In this document: piece by piece, positions 1 through 6,267 of the stretch
Numbering within the stretch: the first letter of the stretch is position 1
How the letters are laid out: each line of letters starts with the position of its first letter
Assembly: GCF_000282215.1 (NCBI RefSeq)
Contig: NZ_AKJS01000118.1
Span: 47,953-111,952 of the forward strand
Length of the DNA: 64,000 bases
Direction: 5' to 3'
Origin: Pseudomonas sp. GM21
Lineage (GTDB): Bacteria > Pseudomonadota > Gammaproteobacteria > Pseudomonadales > Pseudomonadaceae
Made by a program: the position numbers and the translations under genes
The notes under the pieces: model-generated
Seen by the model: the letters and a program-made list of their open reading frames with translations, nothing else
Database searches by the model: none
Told to the model about the DNA's origin: nothing

Positions 1-93
1 GCGTGGGAATGCCTCAACGGACGCTCCGCGTTCGGCTTTGGATGGGACGCGGAGCGTGACGGGCAGCATTCCCACGCAGAGCGTGGGAACGAT
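1..93. repeat. About 100-bp palindromic intergenic repeat, copy 1 (truncated by window start)
   Basis: First of five copies of one repeat family in this window. Each copy has outer arms of the type GATCGTTCCCACGC and inner arms rich in GACGCTCCGCGT, so the whole unit can fold into a long cruciform. The first bases of this copy lie outside the window. No coding sense is visible. It sits before the isochorismatase-like gene. Confidence 0.85.
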
Positions 94-126
94 TAGTCCT
101 CCAGCGTTCGATGACTTGCCTGTTAG

Positions 127-134
127 AGGAGGTG
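127..134 (+). promoter_or_regulatory. Strong Shine-Dalgarno that decides a GTG start
   Basis: The sequence AGGAGGTG lies 8 nt before an in-frame GTG at 143. The ATG at 135 is out of frame and too close to the Shine-Dalgarno. This favours GTG 143 over the in-frame ATGs at 167 and 182. Confidence 0.6.
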
Positions 135-142
135 ATGCTGAA

Positions 143-739
143 GTGCGTGAAACTCAAAGACCTTGCATGAGAACGTCCGCAATGGAGCTCAAGACCCACG
201 CAGCGCTGATCATCATTGATCAACAAAAAGGCATTCTGCATCCCCGACTCGGTCGCCGAAATAATCCACAGGCCGAAGAAAGAATCCTTGAGTTGTTGGC
301 GTTTTGGCGTCGAACCGGGCGACCGGTGATTCATGTGCAGCACCTGTCCCGCTCCCCGGATTCAGTGTTCTGGCCGCAGCAATCAGGCGTGGAATTTCAG
401 CAACGGTTTGAGCCAATGGCGGGCGAACAGCTGATTCAGAAACAAGTGCCGGATGCTTTTTGTGCAACGGATCTGGAGGCGCGTTTGCGCGAGGCGGGCA
501 TTGATCAATTGGTGATTGTTGGTGTGGCAACGAACAACTCGGTGGAGTCCACGGCGCGAACGGCCGCAAATCTGGGGTTTGAAACGTGGGTGGCGGAGGA
601 TGCGTGTTTTACCTTCGACAAGGCGGATTATTTTGGTAATGCCCGTTCGGCCGAAGACGTGCATGCGATGTCGCTGGGGAATTTGCACGGGGAGTATGCG
701 ACGGTCGTCAGCACTGCGCAGATCCTGAGCCGAGGGTGA
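143..739 (+). CDS. Isochorismatase-family hydrolase, YecD-like
   Basis: Cytoplasmic alpha/beta hydrolase of the isochorismatase-like family, about 198 residues. With the GTG start at 143, the LIIIDQQ strand gives the family Asp (D26) and IQKQVPDAF gives the family Lys (K100). The GVATNNSVESTAR segment carries Ser (S133) where cysteine hydrolases such as nicotinamidase have the nucleophilic Cys. YecD-like and siderophore isochorismatases also lack that Cys, so the substrate cannot be told. The gene stands alone between a palindromic repeat and a REPIN. The family is certain; the exact reaction is unknown. Confidence 0.8.
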   Translation: MRETQRPCMRTSAMELKTHAALIIIDQQKGILHPRLGRRNNPQAEERILELLAFWRRTGRPVIHVQHLSRSPDSVFWPQQSGVEFQQRFEPMAGEQLIQKQVPDAFCATDLEARLREAGIDQLVIVGVATNNSVESTARTAANLGFETWVAEDACFTFDKADYFGNARSAEDVHAMSLGNLHGEYATVVSTAQILSRG

Positions 740-751
740 CTTCGAGTCAGT

Positions 752-846
752 CATCGCGAGCAGGCTCGCTCCCACATGGGATCTGCTGTGGACACACTAT
801 TTGTGAATCCTGGAGATCTATTGTGGGAGTGAGCCTGCTCGCGATT
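752..846. repeat. REPIN-type inverted pair of REP elements
   Basis: Two REP-like arms (CATCGCGAGCAGGCTCGC and its near inverse ending GCCTGCTCGCGAT) face each other around a short spacer. This is the usual Pseudomonas REP doublet between genes. No ORF lies inside. Confidence 0.8.
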
Positions 847-883
847 GCGATTCAACAGGCGAAAAATATTTTCGCCCGCAGCA

Positions 884-1093
884 TCAAGCGCCGTGGCACT
901 TCTTGAATTTCTTGCCGTTGCCGCATGGGCAAGGGTCGTTGCGACCGACGTCTTTCAGGGCGTTGCGCACCGGTTCCTGAGGGGCGTGGCCACAGTTCGG
1001 GCCGTGAACATGGCCATGCTCGTGATCATGGTGGTCGTGATGGTCATGATCGTGGTTGCAGTCAGGGCCATGGACGTGAGGTTGCTGGGTCAT
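884..1093 (-). CDS. His-rich SEC-C motif protein
   Basis: Small protein of 69 residues. Residues 6-40 are a His/Asp/Glu run with repeated HxH and HDH units. Residues 55-68 are a SEC-C zinc motif (CPCGNGKKFKKCHG), as at the C terminus of SecA. The His-rich stretch should bind Zn, Ni or Cu; a role in metal binding or chaperoning is an inference. Its ATG overlaps the stop of the upstream lipoprotein gene by 4 nt, so the two are probably translationally coupled. Two more SEC-C motifs occur in the YchJ-family protein about 0.8 kb away. Confidence 0.8.
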   Translation of the reverse strand: MTQQPHVHGPDCNHDHDHHDHHDHEHGHVHGPNCGHAPQEPVRNALKDVGRNDPCPCGNGKKFKKCHGA

Positions 1094-1584
1094 TGGGTGT
1101 GCTCCGGAATTAAATCGGCGGGGATTATCACGCCATTGCGCGCCAGGTGCACGTCATGAGGGATGAATAAACCGGTTTTCAGTTCACCTTCCAGACGATA
1201 GGGAATGGATTGATCGGGATTTTTCAGCATTTTCACCAGGTCTCGCACCTTGGGCCACAGGTTGGTACGGATCGGCACTTTTACATAGGCGCTGTGCTTG
1301 GGTCCGATGCTGAACCAGTTGTCGTACTCGCCTTCGGTCAGCAGGATGTCACCCAAGTGAATCCGGTATTCGAGGCTGCGCACGTTCAAGTCGCTGTCAT
1401 TGGGGTTGTCGATACGAAAGTGCAGGAGAAATTTCTGTTCCAGCAGTTTTGCCCGCACGACTTCAACCTTGACCAGATGCACCACGGGGTCCGGCTCATC
1501 GTCAACGAACCAGGACGCACAGCCGGTGAGCCCCAAAAACAGCAGCAGGCTGAGCAGATAAAGTGCGTGTCGCCGGGTGATCAT
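1090..1584 (-). CDS. LEA type 2 (WHy-domain) lipoprotein
   Basis: Predicted lipoprotein of 164 residues. A short basic N terminus and hydrophobic stretch end in a lipobox LTGC (Cys22). The mature part has the beta-sandwich pattern of LEA2/WHy proteins, including FRIDNPND and the turn LNVRSLEYRIHL. Members are linked to desiccation and stress tolerance in plants and are common but little-studied lipoproteins in Pseudomonas. The stop overlaps the start of the His-rich SEC-C gene by 4 nt. Confidence 0.8.
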   Translation of the reverse strand: MITRRHALYLLSLLLFLGLTGCASWFVDDEPDPVVHLVKVEVVRAKLLEQKFLLHFRIDNPNDSDLNVRSLEYRIHLGDILLTEGEYDNWFSIGPKHSAYVKVPIRTNLWPKVRDLVKMLKNPDQSIPYRLEGELKTGLFIPHDVHLARNGVIIPADLIPEHTQ

Positions 1585-1607
1585 GGTCGTGTATCTCCCT
1601 TGAACCT

Positions 1608-1736
1608 GTAGCAGCTGCCGGAGGCTGCGTCCGACTGCGAAGCAGTCGTATTCCTGTCACCTCGATCCAACTGAACAACGCTTTGCCTGGTCTTGCGACT
1701 GCTTCGCAGTCGGACGCAGCCTCCGGCAGCTGCTAC
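1608..1736. repeat. Long perfect inverted repeat (GCTGC-type REP pair)
   Basis: An arm of about 40 nt starting GTAGCAGCTGCCGGAGG is repeated in reverse orientation at 1696-1736, with about 45 nt between. The arms match almost perfectly, and each holds an inner hairpin around GACTGCGAAGCAGTC. The element lies between two convergently read minus-strand units and contains no gene. A diverged relative lies at 23603-23780. Confidence 0.8.
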
Positions 1737-1746
1737 GAGGCGTCAC

Positions 1747-2223
1747 TCAATTGCTGAAATAACCTGCACAACACTTCTTGAATTTTTGACCGCTGGCGCA
1801 TGGGCAAGCGTCATTGCGCCCGGCCTTGAGTTGCACGGTAGGGTCGATGAAGTACCAGTGGCCAGCATTCTGTACGAATGACGAGCGCTCGCGGTGGCTG
1901 TGTTCGCCGCTGCCATCGTGCCAGCGCGCGGTGAAGGTCACGAAGGCATGTTCCGGCTGGCCGCCAAAGACTTCGGAGCTTTCGACTTCCAGACCCAGCC
2001 AGGTGCTTTGCGCACTCCAGTCGCTGATGGACTGACGATTCAGGCCAGCCTGCTGGGCAGGCAGGGTGGTCGCCACCAGATAGTCGATCAACCCCAGTAC
2101 GTAGGCGCTGTAGCGCGAACGCATCAAGGCTTCGGCACACGGCGCCGGATGCCCGGCATGGTAATGACCGCAACAGGCATCGAGCAGGGTGCCGCTGCCA
2201 CAAGGGCAAATGGATGTACTCAT
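1747..2223 (-). CDS. YchJ-family (UPF0225) protein with two SEC-C motifs
   Basis: Protein of 158 residues when started at ATG 2223 (MSTSICPC); a longer open frame upstream lacks family similarity. It has a SEC-C motif at each end (CPCGSG...CCG and CPCASGQKFKKCC) around the YchJ core, with RSRYSAYV and FTARW typical of the family. The function of YchJ is not established; zinc binding by the Cys clusters is expected. It lies 4 nt after the DUF6231 gene and is probably co-transcribed with it. Confidence 0.85.
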   Translation of the reverse strand: MSTSICPCGSGTLLDACCGHYHAGHPAPCAEALMRSRYSAYVLGLIDYLVATTLPAQQAGLNRQSISDWSAQSTWLGLEVESSEVFGGQPEHAFVTFTARWHDGSGEHSHRERSSFVQNAGHWYFIDPTVQLKAGRNDACPCASGQKFKKCCAGYFSN

Positions 2224-2227
2224 GGCA

Positions 2228-2725
2228 TTACCACCAATATTTCCCGAAGTTTTCCGGATTGGCCCAAAAGCGTGAGTTGAGCCAATCGGGTACTTGCTTG
2301 TATTCAAGCAGATCATAGGTAAACAGCGTCAACACTTGTTCGTCGCGCTGGAAGCGCTCGCTCGCTTGCAGGGCCAGTGAGAAAAAATCCGTCTCCTGCC
2401 AGCCACTGGCCGACAAGTCCGCCAACACGGCAATGCGGCTGGCGTTGAGGTTGCGGATCCCTCCGAGCAGGTTCAGGCCATCGCGCTTGGGCAAATGTTC
2501 GAGGCAATCGACTGCCAGCGCCAGGTCAAACCGGCGCGCCGCCAGGTCCTCCGGCAACGGCCCCGGTGCCGCATGGGCCACACACGTATCCGGGTGGGCA
2601 AGTTTGAATGCTGCCAGCGCGGGGAACTCACTGGCACCGATCAGCAACAGCTGCGCGGGGGCGTAACGGTCTAGCAAAGCCGCCAACGCCTGTTGCGGCG
2701 TGCGCGAAGAAATACCTGCAGTCAT
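2228..2725 (-). CDS. DUF6231-like protein, degenerate methyltransferase fold
   Basis: Cytoplasmic protein of 165 residues. The fold looks like a class I SAM methyltransferase (LLLIGASEFPAL strand, VDCLEHLPK motif), but the glycine-rich SAM loop is degenerate, so catalysis is doubtful. The start is ATG 2725; the TTG one codon earlier is less likely. It resembles a Pseudomonas-restricted family annotated as DUF6231. It sits directly upstream of the YchJ-like gene. Confidence 0.7.
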   Translation of the reverse strand: MTAGISSRTPQQALAALLDRYAPAQLLLIGASEFPALAAFKLAHPDTCVAHAAPGPLPEDLAARRFDLALAVDCLEHLPKRDGLNLLGGIRNLNASRIAVLADLSASGWQETDFFSLALQASERFQRDEQVLTLFTYDLLEYKQVPDWLNSRFWANPENFGKYWW

Positions 2726-2878
2726 CAAAGATCCTCAATCAGAGCGCCAAGACTAGCCTGCCCAAACGTCCGGGCCTAGCGCAGGTTTACAGCAAATACG
2801 ACATTGCGTGGTGAACGCAGATAAAACAGCCGTGGCCTCTTGCTGGCGCAGATTAATACTCGGGTCTTTACTACCAGA

Positions 2879-2905
2879 ATCGGTTCTAAGCCGATCCCTC
2901 AGGAG
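2879..2905 (+). promoter_or_regulatory. 5' leader hairpin and RBS before OmpA-like gene 1
   Basis: ATCGGTTCTAAGCCGAT can form a 7-bp hairpin just before the AGGAG Shine-Dalgarno. The preceding GGGTCTTTACT is repeated in the leader of the paralogue at 3651-3686, so the leader was duplicated along with the gene. Confidence 0.5.
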
Positions 2906-2913
2906 AAAACTAG

Positions 2914-3603
2914 ATGAGCATAGTTCGGACAGCATTACCCTTGGTTCTGCTAACCAGTGTGTTGACTGGTTGTGCAGGTTTGCAGAAAACCGACTGGCCG
3001 ACCTGTGCGGCTGTCGGGGGTGTCATTGGTGCGGGTCTCGGCGCGACCGAGAGCTCCGCATGGGCAGGCTATGGTGCGCTGCTTGTCGGCGGTACGGCCG
3101 CAGCCTATTGCTGGGTACACGGTGATGGCGACGAAGATGGCGATGGTGTGCCGGACAGTCGCGACAAGTGCCCAGGCACACCTCACGGTGTGACGGTCGA
3201 TGCCAACGGTTGCCCACCACCTGCGCCTGTGGTCGAAGAGGCCGTCGTGGTCAAGGAAGAAACGATTGTCATCCGCGATGTTCACTTCCAGTTTGACAAA
3301 GCTACGCTCACCGAGTCCGACAAAGAGGTACTCGACAAGGTTGCCACGCGCTTGAAAGGGGAATCGTCTTCCGCTCAATTGACCGTTACCGGCCATACCG
3401 ATAGCGTGGGCAGCGATGCCTACAACCAGAAACTGTCGGATAAACGCGCTCACTCGGTGGTTGAATACCTCATCCAGGAAGGTGTGCCACGCAGCAGCTT
3501 CGTATCTGTGGTCGGTGCGGGTGAAAGCCAGCCGGTCGCCGATAACAGCACCGCTGACGGCCGCGCGCAGAACCGTCGCACGGAAATCAAAATCAACCGT
3601 TAA
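2914..3603 (+). CDS. OmpA-family lipoprotein, tandem copy 1
   Basis: Outer-membrane lipoprotein of 229 residues. The signal peptide ends in lipobox LTGC (Cys20). A Gly-rich, membrane-prone segment follows at 33-65. An acidic thrombospondin-type-3-like, calcium-binding motif (DGDEDGDGVPDSRDKCP) lies at 71-87. A C-terminal OmpA peptidoglycan-binding domain covers about 118-229, with GHTDSVG and LSDKRA carrying the diaminopimelate-binding Asp and Arg. It probably anchors the outer membrane to the cell wall. It is the first of two tandem paralogues. Confidence 0.88.
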   Translation: MSIVRTALPLVLLTSVLTGCAGLQKTDWPTCAAVGGVIGAGLGATESSAWAGYGALLVGGTAAAYCWVHGDGDEDGDGVPDSRDKCPGTPHGVTVDANGCPPPAPVVEEAVVVKEETIVIRDVHFQFDKATLTESDKEVLDKVATRLKGESSSAQLTVTGHTDSVGSDAYNQKLSDKRAHSVVEYLIQEGVPRSSFVSVVGAGESQPVADNSTADGRAQNRRTEIKINR

Positions 3604-3650
3604 GTCCCTTCCGCTCCGCGGCTTGTGTAGTCGCGGATGCGGGTCTTTAC

Positions 3651-3686
3651 TCCTGTGTAACCGGTATTAAGCCGGTAACACAGGAG
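3651..3686 (+). promoter_or_regulatory. 5' leader hairpin overlapping the RBS of OmpA-like gene 2
   Basis: TCCTGTGTAACCGG pairs with CCGGTAACACAGGA through an AT-rich loop, placing part of the CAGGAG Shine-Dalgarno in the stem. The core resembles the leader hairpin of the upstream paralogue. It could regulate translation, or act as a terminator-like element for copy 1; neither can be proved from sequence. Confidence 0.5.
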
Positions 3687-3694
3687 CTTTTAAT

Positions 3695-4414
3695 ATGAGC
3701 GTTCTCACAAGGACCGTCTTGCCGGTTCTGCTGCTTGGCAGCCTGTTGACCGGTTGCGCAACTCACAGTGATGGTACTGCCCCCCTCAATCAACGAACCT
3801 GGCCGATCTGCAGCCTCATTGGCGGTCTGGTGGGCGGAGGTTTGGGCGCCATCGAAAGTGGTGCCTGGGCGGCCGGGGGCGCAGCGCTTGGAATCTTGAC
3901 CGGTGGCTTGATCTGTTACGCTCAGGATGGCGATCAGGATAGCGATGGTGTCTTCGATCGACGTGATCGCTGCCCCGATACCCCTGCCGACACGCCTGTC
4001 GAACATCATGGTTGTCCGCGGCCGCAATACCCGGGCGGTGTGACAGAACCTGTCGTGCAAGCGGAAGTCATCACCCTCAGCGATGCGGGCGATGTGTTGT
4101 TTGCCACCAACCAGTCTGACCTGACCCCCGCAGCGAAGAGTCAGCTGGATGCCTTGATGACCAGGTTGCAAGGCGCGGATGTGTCGAGTATCAAAGTGGT
4201 CGGCCATACCGACAACGTCGGTACCGATGCCTACAATCAGACACTTTCGGAACGTCGCGCCAACAGCGTGGCGGACTACCTGTTGAGTCAGGGCGTGGCG
4301 CCGAACAAAGTCAGCAGTGAAGGTAAAGGCGAAAGTGAGCCTGTGGCTGAAAACGATACCGAAGAAGGGCGCGCGAAAAACCGTCGCGTGGATTTGCACA
4401 TCAATGTGACCTGA
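3695..4414 (+). CDS. OmpA-family lipoprotein, tandem copy 2
   Basis: Paralogue of the preceding gene, 239 residues, with the same layout. A lipobox LTGC (Cys21) is followed by a Gly/Ala-rich segment (about 45-75), an acidic DGDQDSDGVFDRRDRCP motif and a C-terminal OmpA domain with GHTDNVG and LSERRA. Sequence identity appears moderate, so the duplication is not recent. It lies 91 nt after copy 1, and a hairpin at 4428-4460 follows it. Confidence 0.88.
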   Translation: MSVLTRTVLPVLLLGSLLTGCATHSDGTAPLNQRTWPICSLIGGLVGGGLGAIESGAWAAGGAALGILTGGLICYAQDGDQDSDGVFDRRDRCPDTPADTPVEHHGCPRPQYPGGVTEPVVQAEVITLSDAGDVLFATNQSDLTPAAKSQLDALMTRLQGADVSSIKVVGHTDNVGTDAYNQTLSERRANSVADYLLSQGVAPNKVSSEGKGESEPVAENDTEEGRAKNRRVDLHINVT

Positions 4415-4427
4415 GCCACGAATTAGA

Positions 4428-4460
4428 GCCGTCGACCACCCGCACAGTGGGTCGACGGCC
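4428..4460 (+). terminator. Hairpin downstream of the OmpA pair
   Basis: GCCGTCGACCAC and GTGGGTCGACGGC form a strong stem 14 nt after the stop of OmpA-like gene 2. There is no U-run directly after it, so intrinsic termination is likely but weak. Confidence 0.5.
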
Positions 4461-4559
4461 ATTCGGCAGTCTTCATCAAGATTTTTCTGTTGCCCTCTGG
4501 CATATTCCTCGTGGAAGCCGCTACTGTGCTCGCAAACAATAATGATCAGCGGGGGGCGT

Positions 4560-4838
4560 ATGAAGGTGTTTTGGTGGCTGGGGAAGTTGTTGACCCTGCT
4601 GTTCTGGTTGGTGGTGCTGGTCAATCTGCTCGCGCCGTTTGTTTATCCCCTGCACTCGTTGGTCGAGCTGGCCGGTGGCGCGCTGGCACTGTTCCATCTT
4701 CTGGAGTTGGTGTTCTGCAACCGCAGTCTCAGAGGCCGCGCGCATCCTTGGCGTGATCGCCTTCAAATTGCCATTTTCGGCGTGTTTCACCTGCAAACCC
4801 TCCCGACTCCCTCCGCACCTAAGGCTTCCCATGCGTAA
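4560..4838 (+). CDS. DUF1145-family small membrane protein, YhhL-like
   Basis: Protein of 92 residues started at ATG 4560 after a G-rich Shine-Dalgarno. Three hydrophobic segments are visible (about 5-28, 35-52 and 68-80), so it is an inner-membrane protein. It resembles E. coli YhhL (DUF1145), of unknown function. The stop lies 8 nt inside the following collagen-like gene. Confidence 0.75.
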   Translation: MKVFWWLGKLLTLLFWLVVLVNLLAPFVYPLHSLVELAGGALALFHLLELVFCNRSLRGRAHPWRDRLQIAIFGVFHLQTLPTPSAPKASHA

Positions 4839-5589
4839 TCTCTGTCTGCTCGCCGCTTTTATCAGTCCACTGGCTTGCGCTCAGGTTGTCAGCGTCGAAA
4901 GCAACTCACTGATGCGTCTGCCCAATACGGCCAGTACCTTGCAACTGGAGCGGCTGGAAGTCGCTGATTACGGCACGTTGCTGATTCCTTCGAATGTGAC
5001 CGAAGTGACGGTGGGCGAATTGCATTTGGGGCGTGAAGCGCGAATTGCCATTGTGCCAAGTGAACAAACGCTGGCATTCAAAGTGCGCCGCGCCGAATTG
5101 TCTGAAGGCAGCCAGATCACCGCGAGGGGCGCACCGGGCAGTTTCCAGAAAGCTGCACGGTCGGGGCGCAACCTGAACTTGCAGATCCATGCGTTGAATG
5201 CCCCGCAATTGTCGGTTGACGCTCGCGGCGGCGCGGGCGCTCCGGGGTTTTTCGGTCTTGATGGCGCCAATGGCCAGGCACCGGGGTGCACCTGGGGGCA
5301 GGCCGGTCGCGGTGCGGATGGCAGCAATGGCAGCGATGGTCAGCCGGGTGCTTCGGGCGCGCAGGTAAGGCTGGAGGTGCCGCGTGATTTTCCGACGGAT
5401 AAAATCAAGGTGCAGGTGGCGGGAGGTGCCGGTGGCCTTGCAGGTCCTGGCGGTAAACCAGGAGCGGGTGGCAAGGCCAAGGGCTGTCTCGTGTACACCA
5501 CCGATGGCGGCAAGAGTGGTAAACCGGGTGCTGATGGTCAGCCAGGACCTGCCGGTGCGGCGGGGTCGGTGACGGTTCAGCGGTTGTAA
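4831..5589 (+). CDS. Exported collagen-like Gly-rich protein
   Basis: Predicted exported protein of 252 residues. The signal peptide is MRNLCLLAAFISPLACA. Residues about 20-120 look like a beta-rich domain. The C-terminal half is Gly/Pro rich with runs of the G-x-x-G type (GAPGFFGLDGANGQ, GSDGQPGASG, GKPGADGQPGPAG), related to but less regular than collagen GXY repeats. Two Cys (GCTWG and KGCLV) could make a disulfide. It starts at ATG 4831, overlapping the DUF1145 gene by 8 nt. Its role is unknown; surface or matrix display is a guess. Confidence 0.7.
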   Translation: MRNLCLLAAFISPLACAQVVSVESNSLMRLPNTASTLQLERLEVADYGTLLIPSNVTEVTVGELHLGREARIAIVPSEQTLAFKVRRAELSEGSQITARGAPGSFQKAARSGRNLNLQIHALNAPQLSVDARGGAGAPGFFGLDGANGQAPGCTWGQAGRGADGSNGSDGQPGASGAQVRLEVPRDFPTDKIKVQVAGGAGGLAGPGGKPGAGGKAKGCLVYTTDGGKSGKPGADGQPGPAGAAGSVTVQRL

Positions 5590-5601
5590 GCAGTTTTGAT
5601 T

Positions 5602-5703
5602 GATCGTTCCCACGCTCCGCGTGGGAATGCCTCAAGGGACGCTCCGCGTCCAGTGACGCGGAGCGTCACGGGCTGCATTCCCACGCAGAGCGTGGGAACG
5701 ATC
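5602..5703. repeat. About 100-bp palindromic intergenic repeat, copy 2
   Basis: Same family as copy 1. It has outer arms GATCGTTCCCACGC and inner arms around GACGCTCCGCGTC / GACGCGGAGCGTC. It lies between two convergent genes and may act as a bidirectional terminator. Confidence 0.85.
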
Positions 5704-5704
5704 A

Positions 5705-6169
5705 TTAAAACATCGGTCGGGCCGCGGCAATCGCCACCAGCAACAAGCCCACCAGAAGATTAATCCCCACCAACCGCCGAATTCTCCCTAGCACCGCCGC
5801 CCCTGCCGGCCAATCCTGCGCCGTCACCGCCGCGCGCAACTCAGGCAACATTAATGCCTGAATCCGGATAAACAGCGCCGTCATCACCACGTACAAGCCC
5901 ATCATCACCTGCACATACCGCGGCGCGGTCTCGAACCCGATGTGTTGCAGATGAATCATGCCGACACCGCTGACCGGCAACAGCACCACCGCGACCCACA
6001 CCCAGCGGAAAAATCCTTGAAACACTTCCACCCACAGTTTCAACCGGGCGGGGCCTTCCAGCGCTGTCACTGCGGCGGGGCGCAAGACCATCCAGGCGAA
6101 AAACATGCCGCCCACCCACACGAGGGCGGACAGGACATGCAGGGTATAAACGATGCCAAAAGGTGTCAT
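5705..6169 (-). CDS. CopD-family membrane protein
   Basis: Inner-membrane protein of 154 residues with four hydrophobic helices (about 5-28, 48-70, 82-105 and 130-150). The first carries HVLSALVWVGGMFF with His12 and the WVGG motif of CopD/YfiT-type proteins. CopD helps copper uptake in the cop system, but no other cop gene is nearby, so the substrate is open. The nearest copper-linked locus in the window is the bufferin-like operon at about 24-26 kb. Confidence 0.75.
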   Translation of the reverse strand: MTPFGIVYTLHVLSALVWVGGMFFAWMVLRPAAVTALEGPARLKLWVEVFQGFFRWVWVAVVLLPVSGVGMIHLQHIGFETAPRYVQVMMGLYVVMTALFIRIQALMLPELRAAVTAQDWPAGAAVLGRIRRLVGINLLVGLLLVAIAAARPMF

Positions 6170-6267
6170 TGGGGTACTCCGTTCTGCGCGGGATTAATTA
6201 GCGGGGTATGATAGCGGCGATCCGAACCACTGAAAATTTATCCAGCGTTTTTTGCGCCCGACAATCC

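Noticed and set aside
135..170. An 11-codon frame (ATG 135 to TGA 170) as a leader peptide
   Set aside because: Its ATG is only 2 nt from the Shine-Dalgarno, and the GTG at 143 has ideal spacing.
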